The notes below the pieces were generated by a model. That model made no database searches. It was given only the letters and a program-made list of their open reading frames with translations, and was not told the DNA's origin. Shown piece by piece: positions 1 to 7,597 of a stretch of DNA of 39,869 nucleotides. Position numbers and translations under genes: made by a program. Numbering within the stretch: the stretch's first letter is position 1; every line of letters starts with the position of its first letter. The stretch spans positions 1-39,869 of the forward strand of contig DBWI01000007.1 of NCBI GenBank assembly GCA_002308915.1, in the 5' to 3' direction. This DNA is from Christensenella sp. UBA1242. Lineage in GTDB: Bacteria; Bacillota; Clostridia; Christensenellales; UBA1242.

Positions 1-119
1 AAATAAATAAATTGAATATATTTCAATTGCAAAAGTATAATGCATAATGATAATTTATTGGAAATATAGAACTATAAAATTAAACCTTAAAAATTTATTA
101 TACAAAACCATTATATTGC

Positions 120-148
120 TTGACATTGTTTGCGTTTTTTTGTATCAA
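120..148 (+). promoter_or_regulatory. Probable promoter of thymidine kinase gene
   Basis: TTGACA at 120-125 and TATCAA at 143-148 are separated by 17 nt, 18 nt before the tdk ATG. The -10 box is imperfect. The rest of 1-119 is AT-rich non-coding DNA in which I see no gene. Confidence 0.5.
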
Positions 149-165
149 GATTAAAAGGAAAAATT

Positions 166-753
166 ATGAAAAGATTATATTTCAAATATGGTGTTATGGG
201 AAGCAGTAAATCTGCACAAGCACTTATGACAGCTTTTAACTATAGACAAAAAGGATACAATGTTTTACTCCTAAAGCCAAGTATTGACACAAGAGAGAAA
301 AATCAAGTAATCAGTTCAAGAATTGGCTTACAAGAACCTTGCTTAGTATTTGATAAAACTACTAACCTATTTAACTTTGTTAGAAATCAAAAAGAAGTTC
401 AAGTCGTTATTGTTGATGAAGTACAATTTTGCACCAAACAGCAAATTGATGAGTTAAAAGAACTTACATTAAATGACATGACAGTTCTTTGTTATGGACT
501 AAAAACTAACTTCAAGGGTGAATTATTTGAAGGCAGTAAACGACTTATGGAGCTCGCAGAAAGTTTGCAAGAAATAAAAGCAGTATGCAGATGTGGCAGC
601 AAAGCAACAATGAATGCAAGAGTTGTTAATGGAAAAGTTGTGACAAGTGGCAACGAAATACAAATTGGTGGCGACGAAAAATATGAAGCAATGTGTTATG
701 CCTGTTACAAAAAATATCAAACAGAATTGTTATTAAACAAAAAACCTAACTAG
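166..753 (+). CDS. tdk: Thymidine kinase (type II)
   Basis: Phosphorylates thymidine to dTMP with ATP in the pyrimidine salvage pathway, in the cytoplasm. The 195-residue protein has the type II TK layout: a P-loop at residues 9-16 (GVMGSSKS, with Ser instead of the usual Gly before the Lys), a VDEVQF motif with Asp84-Glu85, a LCYGL stretch, and a C-terminal zinc site formed by a CRC pair and a CYAC pair. An open frame runs upstream to a TTG at 130, but the ATG at 166 follows AAAAGGA at a good distance and matches the family's MKRLYF-type N-terminus, so I start there. The gene is monocistronic, with its own promoter and a terminator overlapping the stop codon. The Ser in the P-loop is, from memory, also found in some clostridial TKs and is not taken as inactivating. 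Confidence 0.93.
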   Translation: MKRLYFKYGVMGSSKSAQALMTAFNYRQKGYNVLLLKPSIDTREKNQVISSRIGLQEPCLVFDKTTNLFNFVRNQKEVQVVIVDEVQFCTKQQIDELKELTLNDMTVLCYGLKTNFKGELFEGSKRLMELAESLQEIKAVCRCGSKATMNARVVNGKVVTSGNEIQIGGDEKYEAMCYACYKKYQTELLLNKKPN

Positions 754-775
754 TGTTTAACTAATTAGGTTTTTC
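739..775 (+). terminator. Rho-independent terminator after tdk
   Basis: The arms CCTAACTAG and CTAATTAGG pair with one mismatch, flanked by an A-run and a T-run. The tdk stop TAG (751-753) lies inside the 5' arm. Confidence 0.8.
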
Positions 776-805
776 TTTTGCCACATAACAAATGTAAACA
801 ATTAT

Positions 806-833
806 TTGACGACTATGATTAAATAATTATAAT
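806..833 (+). promoter_or_regulatory. Promoter of the ABC transporter gene
   Basis: TTGACG (806-811), 16-nt spacer, TATAAT (828-833). A strong AAAGGAG ribosome site follows at 851-857. Confidence 0.7.
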
Positions 834-863
834 ATAAGTATAATAACAAGAAAGGAGCAATAT

Positions 864-3800
864 ATGTTATCTGTAAGTAATTTAACAAAAATATACAAAA
901 CAAAAGGTGGACAAGATACCCGTGCCCTTGACAATGTAACTCTTAACTTTCCAGAAACAGGTCTTGTGTTTTTGCTAGGAAAATCTGGTAGTGGTAAATC
1001 CACCCTACTTAACTTGATTGGTGGACTTGACTATCCAACAAGTGGTGAAATTACGCTAAAAGGCAGAAGTTCAAAAAATTTTAAACAATCTGACTTTGAT
1101 AGTTATCGTAATACATATGTTGGTTTTGTATTTCAAGAATATAATATTTTGAATGAATTTAATGTTGAGCAAAATATTGCCCTCGCCATGGAACTTCAAA
1201 ACAAAAAAGTAAAAAAAGAAGAAGTTGATACTCTTTTGGAACAAGTTGACATGAAAGACTTTGCAAAAAGAAAACCAAACACTTTGTCTGGTGGTCAAAA
1301 ACAAAGAATTGCAATTGCGAGAGCACTTATCAAATCACCAAAAATTATTTTAGCAGATGAGCCAACAGGTGCACTTGATAGCAAAACTGGTGAACAAATT
1401 TTTGACACACTCAAAAAACTTGCAAAAGATAAACTTGTGATTGTTGTTTCTCACGACAGAGATTTTGCAGAAACATATGGTGACAGAATAATTGAACTCA
1501 AAGATGGACAAGTTCTGTCAGATGAAACAAAATTTCACAAAGAACCAATAAAGATAAGTGAAAATGTATCAGTTGTAAACAACGAAGCGATCACAATTCA
1601 AGATGCATCAAAACTAACAAAAACAGAATTTGACAAGTTGTATGAACAAATAAAAAAATCAACCGGCAAAGTATATATTTCTTCTGGAACAAACGCACAG
1701 AAATCACTTCGTGCAACAAGAATTTCAGATAAAGGCAGCAGCGAAGAATTCAAACAAACAAAAGATATTGAACTAAAACAATATGATGGCAAGCAAACAA
1801 AATTTATTAAATCAAAAATGCCAATGAATAAATCTGTTAAAATGGGTTTAAGTTCACTTAAAACCAAACCTTTCACACTTATTTTAACTATACTTCTTGC
1901 TGTTATTTCATTTACTTTATTTGGTGTTGTCTCTTCACTTATGCTCTATAACCCATCATACACCTACTCAGAAGCTTTGGCAAAATCCGATTATACGGCA
2001 GAAGCCCTTGAAAAAACAATTGATTCAAAACAAAAATACAAGAGCTATGAAAATGGTCAATTAAAGTACGAAAATACATACGATTATCAATACCAAGGTC
2101 AATTTGCTCCATCAGAAATTGAAACACTAAACAACAATTCTCTTGGAATGAAATTTATTGGAGCAATGTCTAGCAATTATGGTGAAAGTTATCTTTTGAC
2201 ATCAAATATTCAACTGACAAAATACCAAGATTATTACAAAAACTTTACTATTCGTCTGATATCTGACTGTGGTGAACAAGGTTTACAAAAACTTGGATTT
2301 TCAATATCAGGAACATATCCAACACAAAAAGATGAAGTTTTGCTTCCAATGTGTTTTTATGATTTAATTAAAGACAACTTTACTGGAATAAATTCAGTTA
2401 ATGATGCAATTGGCAAAAAAGTAAATTTCTCAATTAAATCTTATAGCAGAGAAATGAAAATTACAGGTTTCGTTTCTGTTGATAGCATTCCTTCAACATA
2501 TGATTCACTAAAGGATAGCACAAATCTTTCTGCACAACAAAGAGATGAATTATCAAAAGCGATGAAAAAATATATAGAAAATTCTTTCTGCTGTGTTGCA
2601 TTTGCTTCAAGTGAACTTGTTGATGAACTTGCAGATGGTTTTCAATCAAATGCAAGCTATATTAATCCATACAGAAGAAATGGTATGAGATTAACTATTT
2701 ATTACTATGGCGAAAGTGATGAAGTTATCTCAACAAATGAAAGTGTTAATGTTTATACATATGAAATCTATGAACAAAACAAATCAAGACTAATACCTTA
2801 CAAGTTAGATGGAACGCAAATGACAGAACAAGAATTAGCACAAGTCAATGCAAATACCAAACAAGCACTACTTGGTGAAGGCGATTATCTAAATTCAATA
2901 AGCAACAATTTGTGGAATGTAAGAAATGTTCTTGACGAAATCACAGACACATATTATTCACAATATATGCCACATGCAAATGCTTACGTTACTGCACACA
3001 GAGATGATTTGTATGATACATTAGAAAAAGGTAATATTTATGATGTATCCATCTATAAAAATCTAAAAGATATGGTGCTAAACAACTGTAAAGAAGAATA
3101 CAACAAGTTTAAAAATATTCTTGATTCTTATTGGGCATTTACATCAACAAATTACTATAATTATATTCTCACAGATGAACAAAGAACTTTGTTCCAAAAA
3201 TTATATAATCGGGAATCATTAACAACTTCAGAATATAACACTATACACCAAATTATGTCGGAAAATTTTGATACAAATTGTCCAAACTATTATTTGTTAA
3301 ATTACTTTAGTTCAATGTTTGATACCGAAAATCTATATATTCAAATGATTACTAGCGACCCAGTTTTGAACACAATTTATCAACAATATAATTCAAGTGA
3401 AAACAAATACTTTGAATTAACAGAATTTCAAATTCAAAAGTTAAAAGAATTCCTTGAAGAACATTACACAATACACAATCCAGATAAAAAACTAATCGGC
3501 TACACATTTGCAACTCGTGAACCACTTGGTGAAGCATTGTTTGCCCCAAAAACAAGATTGTATTACAAGAGTTATAATGGCACTTCTGGTTATTTTGATG
3601 TTGTTGGTTACCTTAAAGGCAAAGGTGATACATGTTATTATCCACTTGTAAACAAAAGCGTAATTGAACAATTAACTTTACCACCAGAATACGACTATCA
3701 ATCAGAAATTATTACAGACTATGTTGCAGACCCTAATGAAAGATATACAAATGTATTTGTAAAAACAAATTACTCAATTGAACAAATAAATTTGATGACA

Positions 3801-4280
3801 AAAAAAGGAACAGGCTATCACCTTGAATTAACTAATGACATATATGTTAATGCTTCACAAATTGCAAGACTAATTGACAACCTAAAAACAATTTTCTTAT
3901 GGCTTGGTGTTGGCCTTGGCACAGCAGCCGCCCTAATGCTTCTCTACTTTATCACTTCATCAATTTCATCAAAGAAAAGGGAAATCGGTATTTTGCGTGC
4001 AATTGGTGCAAGAAAAATTGATGTATTTAAAATATTTTTCTCGGAATCATTGTTTATCAGTCTTCTTTGCTTCGTACTTGCTTCAGTTGCAAGCTTTGTT
4101 GTGGAAATGATACTCAACAATTCATTTGTTGAAGATATTGGAATAAAAGTACTTTCATTTGGATTAATAAATATTGGACTAATATTAGGAATATCTTTAG
4201 TGATTACTTTAATCGCAACAATTATTCCTGTATGGCATTCTTCAAGAAAACCACCAGTTGAATCAATTAGAGCGTTATAA
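864..4280 (+). CDS. ABC transporter, ATPase fused to FtsX/MacB-type permease with large outer domain
   Basis: A single 1138-residue polypeptide carries the ATPase at the N-terminus: Walker A GKSGSGKS at residues 39-46, signature LSGGQ at 141-145, Walker B LADEP near 160, and H-loop VVSHD. A linker of about 100 residues leads to TM1 (about 336-362), a very large predicted extracytoplasmic domain (about 363-1010), then three TM helices (about 1010-1032, 1062-1090, 1100-1125). The C-terminus KREIGILRAIGA...PVESIRAL is the typical FtsX-domain signature. This is the four-TM mechanotransmission (type VII) design of MacB/LolCDE relatives. The outer domain is several hundred residues longer than in MacB and I do not recognise its fold. 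The substrate is unknown; extrusion of peptides, antimicrobials or lipoproteins is possible. No membrane fusion partner or two-component system lies beside it. Confidence 0.88.
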   Translation: MLSVSNLTKIYKTKGGQDTRALDNVTLNFPETGLVFLLGKSGSGKSTLLNLIGGLDYPTSGEITLKGRSSKNFKQSDFDSYRNTYVGFVFQEYNILNEFNVEQNIALAMELQNKKVKKEEVDTLLEQVDMKDFAKRKPNTLSGGQKQRIAIARALIKSPKIILADEPTGALDSKTGEQIFDTLKKLAKDKLVIVVSHDRDFAETYGDRIIELKDGQVLSDETKFHKEPIKISENVSVVNNEAITIQDASKLTKTEFDKLYEQIKKSTGKVYISSGTNAQKSLRATRISDKGSSEEFKQTKDIELKQYDGKQTKFIKSKMPMNKSVKMGLSSLKTKPFTLILTILLAVISFTLFGVVSSLMLYNPSYTYSEALAKSDYTAEALEKTIDSKQKYKSYENGQLKYENTYDYQYQGQFAPSEIETLNNNSLGMKFIGAMSSNYGESYLLTSNIQLTKYQDYYKNFTIRLISDCGEQGLQKLGFSISGTYPTQKDEVLLPMCFYDLIKDNFTGINSVNDAIGKKVNFSIKSYSREMKITGFVSVDSIPSTYDSLKDSTNLSAQQRDELSKAMKKYIENSFCCVAFASSELVDELADGFQSNASYINPYRRNGMRLTIYYYGESDEVISTNESVNVYTYEIYEQNKSRLIPYKLDGTQMTEQELAQVNANTKQALLGEGDYLNSISNNLWNVRNVLDEITDTYYSQYMPHANAYVTAHRDDLYDTLEKGNIYDVSIYKNLKDMVLNNCKEEYNKFKNILDSYWAFTSTNYYNYILTDEQRTLFQKLYNRESLTTSEYNTIHQIMSENFDTNCPNYYLLNYFSSMFDTENLYIQMITSDPVLNTIYQQYNSSENKYFELTEFQIQKLKEFLEEHYTIHNPDKKLIGYTFATREPLGEALFAPKTRLYYKSYNGTSGYFDVVGYLKGKGDTCYYPLVNKSVIEQLTLPPEYDYQSEIITDYVADPNERYTNVFVKTNYSIEQINLMTKKGTGYHLELTNDIYVNASQIARLIDNLKTIFLWLGVGLGTAAALMLLYFITSSISSKKREIGILRAIGARKIDVFKIFFSESLFISLLCFVLASVASFVVEMILNNSFVEDIGIKVLSFGLINIGLILGISLVITLIATIIPVWHSSRKPPVESIRAL

Positions 4281-4286
4281 TAAATT

Positions 4287-4313
4287 AGAAGGAATTTATT
4301 TCCTTCTTTTTTT
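4287..4313 (+). terminator. Terminator after the ABC transporter gene
   Basis: The arms AGAAGGAA (4287-4294) and TTCCTTCT (4300-4307) are fully complementary and are followed by a run of T, 7 nt after the stop codon. Confidence 0.85.
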
Positions 4314-4350
4314 AGTTTGTGATATAATCAAAATCATCATTGGGAGAAAA

Positions 4351-5358
4351 ATGAAATTTACACAAGAACAAATAAAAAAATATTTAGGCAAAACCGCAGG
4401 CGAACTAAATGACGCCGGCATCTGTCATACTTGTTTTAATCGTGCAAGCAATGGTTCACTTTATGGCGATGAAAGCCAAAAAAAATTTTTTGAAGACAAA
4501 GACATTGAATGTGTATTTGTTTCAAATCCAAGAGCAGATGGCCATATTGCAATAATAACAAAAGAGCATTTTGACGATATGACAAAATGTCCAAACAAAC
4601 TCAATCACAAAATTATGGACTTTGCAAAAGCCCTTATGTCAATAATAAAAGAAGTTTTTGGTTGCGAAAAAGTGTATCTTTGTACAATGTGTGATGGACC
4701 CCAAAACCACTATCATATTCAACTTATTCCAAGATATTCTTTTGAACAACGTGGCTCAAAAAACTTTGTTAAACCACGCAAAGACTATGTATTTGACGAA
4801 AATAAATTTAATAAAATGAAAGAACGCACACAAACATTTGCAAAAAATATAAACATTCCAACATTTGTTTGGCATGATGGTGAACCACCAAAAGATATGC
4901 AAGTAAAACAAGTATATGCAGTGGTATTTGACAAAAAAGGCAGAGTTCTTATTCGTCAAGGAGTCGAACACGGAAAACCCTATTCTAACCTTGCTGGTGG
5001 CACTCCTGAAAGTTTTGACAAAGATAGAATTGACACTTTGCGCCGTGAGTATTTGGAAGAAGTAAACACAACACTCAAAGACCCAATATATTTAGTTGGC
5101 TATCAAACAGTAAACGAAGGCAACGGCAAACCACTTTATGCCCAAATTAGAATGACTGCAATGATAGACAAAATTGGATCAAAACAACCAGACCCAGATT
5201 GTGGAGATATTTACGATAGATTACTCACCACTCCAGAAAAAGCAATCAAATTACTTAATTGGAAAGGCACAGGCGACAAAATGATTAATGGTGCCGTAAA
5301 AATTGCAAAAGAAAAATTTGGTATAACAGAATTTGTTGACAAAGATGAATATGTCTAA
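4351..5358 (+). CDS. HIT-like domain fused to a Nudix domain
   Basis: This 335-residue protein joins two nucleotide-handling domains. Residues 1 to about 150 are HIT-like, with a CHTC pair near residue 28 and the active-site strand at H120-Y-H122-I-Q124. The Gln where HIT hydrolases have the third His resembles the GalT/Ap4A-phosphorylase branch. Residues about 185-330 are Nudix: GG at 216-217 and RREYLEE at 231-237, but the box is one residue longer than the consensus and its late Gly is Asn. Activity on a dinucleoside polyphosphate, an NDP-sugar or a capped nucleotide is plausible but not provable here. The frame stays open back into the upstream terminator. ATG 4351 is chosen because GGGAG precedes it by 5 nt and a TATAAT lies at 4323-4328. 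The gene is monocistronic. Confidence 0.8.
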   Translation: MKFTQEQIKKYLGKTAGELNDAGICHTCFNRASNGSLYGDESQKKFFEDKDIECVFVSNPRADGHIAIITKEHFDDMTKCPNKLNHKIMDFAKALMSIIKEVFGCEKVYLCTMCDGPQNHYHIQLIPRYSFEQRGSKNFVKPRKDYVFDENKFNKMKERTQTFAKNINIPTFVWHDGEPPKDMQVKQVYAVVFDKKGRVLIRQGVEHGKPYSNLAGGTPESFDKDRIDTLRREYLEEVNTTLKDPIYLVGYQTVNEGNGKPLYAQIRMTAMIDKIGSKQPDPDCGDIYDRLLTTPEKAIKLLNWKGTGDKMINGAVKIAKEKFGITEFVDKDEYV

Positions 5359-5387
5359 CCCTTTTAATAATTTTTAATAAATATTTT

Positions 5388-5428
5388 AAAAAACACCTTA
5401 ACTAAAAATAAAGTTAAAGTGTTTTTTA
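5388..5428 (+). terminator. Bidirectional terminator between convergent genes
   Basis: AAAAAACAC...TTAACT pairs with AGTTAA...GTGTTTTTT, with one internal mismatch. A- and T-runs on both sides let it serve the HIT-Nudix gene (plus) and the UDG-like gene (minus). Confidence 0.8.
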
Positions 5429-6049
5429 TTTGCATAATTTTTGTTGCCAATCAAAAAAGTTGTAATGAAATCTGTCTTGATAACAGATATATATCTTTGC
5501 TTTATCAATTTTTATAGTCTTATCATCAATAATTTGCAACAAACCTTTGTATGCATTTTGACTTGTGCATATGAACAATTGTGAATTGTTGCAAAGTTCA
5601 AAATGTTTAAAGTCAAGTGAATACGCAACAATGTCATCATCTTTTGATGAATTTTTTACTCTGATTGCTGTGTCAACAATATCCAAAAATGCAACTTTGC
5701 AAGCAGACAGTTGTTCTTCAATTTGTTTTATTATTTTGGGGTTTTGATTGTCTTTTGCGAGCTGTTTTTTGAGTGCAACAAGTTTTCCATTTGTCAAAAA
5801 ACATTTGTCCAAAATTCCATACACTTTATTGTTCAAACTTGAGTAAAAATATCCAAATTTCGTGCCTTGTGGTGGAGTTAAAGTTCCAACAATAATCTTT
5901 TGGGCATTGGCAATTAAACTCGGATTAAAATGATTGTGGTTTTGTGATAATACTTTTTCATAAACATTATCATCAAAACTCATATTCTGCAAATCGGAAT
6001 TTGAACAAATTCTTTTACAAAAATTGCTGCTTATTTTTTTATTTTCCAT
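5426..6049 (-). CDS. Divergent uracil-DNA glycosylase superfamily protein
   Basis: The 207-residue protein has IIVGTLTPP...GYFYSSLNNKVYGIL followed by AFLDIVDTAIRVKNSSKDDDI. This matches the order of motifs in the UDG/deoxyinosine-glycosylase group (VGTxPP, then FYxxxxNxFWxIL, then an LDxxDxxxR segment and a (S/T)D(D/S)DI loop), but with Tyr instead of the usual Trp. The role would be removal of deaminated bases, or a structurally related nucleic-acid function. An insertion rich in Lys and Gln (residues about 95-120) separates the motifs. The frame extends upstream to a TTG at 6097, but a near-perfect promoter sits inside that extension and ends 9 nt before ATG 6049. I therefore start at 6049, which would make the message essentially leaderless. 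No Shine-Dalgarno sequence is visible. Confidence 0.6.
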   Translation of the reverse strand: MENKKISSNFCKRICSNSDLQNMSFDDNVYEKVLSQNHNHFNPSLIANAQKIIVGTLTPPQGTKFGYFYSSLNNKVYGILDKCFLTNGKLVALKKQLAKDNQNPKIIKQIEEQLSACKVAFLDIVDTAIRVKNSSKDDDIVAYSLDFKHFELCNNSQLFICTSQNAYKGLLQIIDDKTIKIDKAKIYICYQDRFHYNFFDWQQKLCK

Positions 6050-6058
6050 TTCAAAAGT

Positions 6059-6087
6059 ATTATAAAAAATACAATAACCCTTGTCAA
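6059..6087 (-). promoter_or_regulatory. Consensus promoter of the UDG-like gene, close to a leaderless start
   Basis: On the minus strand TTGACA (6087-6082), a 17-nt spacer and TATAAT (6064-6059) are an exact consensus. Only 9 nt (ACTTTTGAA) separate the -10 box from ATG 6049, so transcription should start 0-3 nt before the start codon. Confidence 0.8.
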
Positions 6088-6138
6088 TTATATACAAAAT
6101 TTAGTGTTGCGTTTGAAATTGGAAAATTATAGTTTGCA

Positions 6139-6210
6139 TTACTGTGATATTATAAATAATAGATTTTTCTCCAACCAATCCATAAATTGTTTTTTTGATG
6201 TAACTATCAT
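6139..6210 (-). CDS. Possible 23-residue small ORF at the end of the VWA cassette
   Basis: Sixteen nt after the VWA stop codon, AAAGGTGA precedes ATG 6210 by 8 nt, a strong ribosome site for such a short frame. The peptide starts MIVTSKKQFMDWLEKN and ends with a short hydrophobic stretch. I do not recognise it. It could be a real small protein translated with the cassette, or the remnant of a truncated fourth gene, because nothing coding follows it before the UDG-like gene. Confidence 0.35.
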   Translation of the reverse strand: MIVTSKKQFMDWLEKNLLFIISQ

Positions 6211-6226
6211 TACTTTTTCACCTTTG

Positions 6227-6883
6227 TTATTTCCTATTTTTCTTTTCTTTAATATAATTTTGTAACTCACTTCTGGATTCTTTAATATTTGGATGATAAC
6301 ACATGCAGCAACTAATATGTGATACATCTTCCATAGCTTCATAAATGCCATGTTTGCTTTTTTCTATTGTGTAAGAATAATCTTTTCCAATACCAATCTT
6401 TTCTGCAAAATCATCAGAGTCAATGTTGGCACCAACAAACATAAAATTAACACCTTGTTCTTTCCTTTGTTGAATCAATTTTCTTATACTATCATAATTA
6501 TAATTTTTACTTGCATTTTCATATCCATCGGTAATAACAACAATCAATGTGTTCTTAGGTAATTTCCTTTTGCTTCTACTTAATTTTAAAATTCGTTCAT
6601 CTTCATTTTTTATTGCCATACCAACAGCATCAAAAAGTGCTGTAGTTCCACTTGATACATAATCTTGCCTTGTAAGAGGTAAAACATTGTTAATTAACAC
6701 TGCATTATGAACAATCTCAATGTTTTCATTAAATAGCACTGTTGTTACGTAAACTTGACCTTCGTTTTCTTCTTTTTGTTTTTCAATCAATGAATTAAAT
6801 CCACCAATTGTGTCATCTGTCAGTCCGTGCATTGACCCACTTTTATCCAAAACCACAACCAAATCAATAAAATTTTTTTTCAT
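6227..6883 (-). CDS. Von Willebrand factor A (VWA) domain protein
   Basis: This 218-residue cytoplasmic protein (no signal peptide or TM) is almost entirely one VWA domain with a complete metal-ion-dependent adhesion site: DKSGS at residues 13-17, Thr80/Thr81 in SSGTTAL, and Asp119 in VITDG. Intracellular VWA proteins of this size, including the TerY type, usually act as metal-dependent scaffolds or chaperone-like partners. The C-terminus has a short Cys pair (SCCMC) and a basic tail. It is the third gene of a cassette with an ADP-ribosylglycohydrolase and an XRE-like protein. AAAGGAG lies just upstream of its ATG and there is a 70-nt gap to the previous gene. A role in ADP-ribosylation-linked stress or defence is inferred from context only. 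Confidence 0.85.
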   Translation of the reverse strand: MKKNFIDLVVVLDKSGSMHGLTDDTIGGFNSLIEKQKEENEGQVYVTTVLFNENIEIVHNAVLINNVLPLTRQDYVSSGTTALFDAVGMAIKNEDERILKLSRSKRKLPKNTLIVVITDGYENASKNYNYDSIRKLIQQRKEQGVNFMFVGANIDSDDFAEKIGIGKDYSYTIEKSKHGIYEAMEDVSHISCCMCYHPNIKESRSELQNYIKEKKNRK

Positions 6884-6953
6884 ATTTTTCTCCTTTTAAC
6901 GCTGTTATTTTAGCATCAAAAAGAGTACTTGTGGTCGCCTGCTGTGCGACATT

Positions 6954-7547
6954 TTATTCAAATATAATTAGTTCTTCATTGTGTCTTGATAACAAATCAT
7001 TAACATCAAAAATATCATAAATATTATTTGTTATACAATATTCAATAATAACATCACGAAGATAGCTATGCGATAATGTATATCCACCACTTGATAAAAG
7101 TTCAATGGTTTCTTCTTTGTTTAATTTAAGTGAAAGCGCAAATGCAAGTATTGTCTTTTTGGATGGTTGATAATCTTTATCACTTTTGATTTTTGAAAAT
7201 AATCTTCTATCAACTCCTGCCTTTTTATAACACTCAACATCAGTCATATTTTTTTCATCAATAAACTTAAATAAAACTTTTGCAAACTTTGGAGATGTTT
7301 CAAATGGTGGAATGTTATAACAACAACAGCGCCCCCAATCTTTAATTTTTTTTTTAGATTGATTCAAATGCTTTGTTTCATCAAAAAGAACCCTTAGCTC
7401 ATAATGCATACTTCTTCTCATTGTATGTTTATCAGCATCTTGTTTTTCGTCTAAAATTTGACATTGTCTTATTAAATTTTTATTGTACTCATCATAATTC
7501 TCTATTATGTATTTTTCTAATTGTTCTTCAATGATTTTATCAATCAT
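6954..7547 (-). CDS. Unknown protein with XRE-like helical domain (VWA/ADP-ribosyl hydrolase cassette)
   Basis: The protein has 197 residues and no membrane segment. Residues 1-85 are charged and helical, ending in an unusual Cys run (RCCCY). Residues about 95-150 (MTDVECYKKAGVDRRLFSKI, then PSKKTILAFALSL and LNKEETIELLSSGG) have the spacing of a Cro/C1-type helix-turn-helix, followed by a helical tail with YDIFDVND. From memory, this C-terminal region resembles segments appended to macro-domain (ADP-ribose-binding) proteins in Firmicutes and Bacteroidetes, which would fit the neighbouring ADP-ribosylglycohydrolase. I cannot verify this without a profile search. It may be a DNA-binding regulator or a protein adaptor. 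AAGGAG precedes the ATG. Confidence 0.65.
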   Translation of the reverse strand: MIDKIIEEQLEKYIIENYDEYNKNLIRQCQILDEKQDADKHTMRRSMHYELRVLFDETKHLNQSKKKIKDWGRCCCYNIPPFETSPKFAKVLFKFIDEKNMTDVECYKKAGVDRRLFSKIKSDKDYQPSKKTILAFALSLKLNKEETIELLSSGGYTLSHSYLRDVIIEYCITNNIYDIFDVNDLLSRHNEELIIFE

Positions 7548-7597
7548 AAATTCTCCTTATGAAACGAAAATTATCAAATAAACATATAATATAGCTT

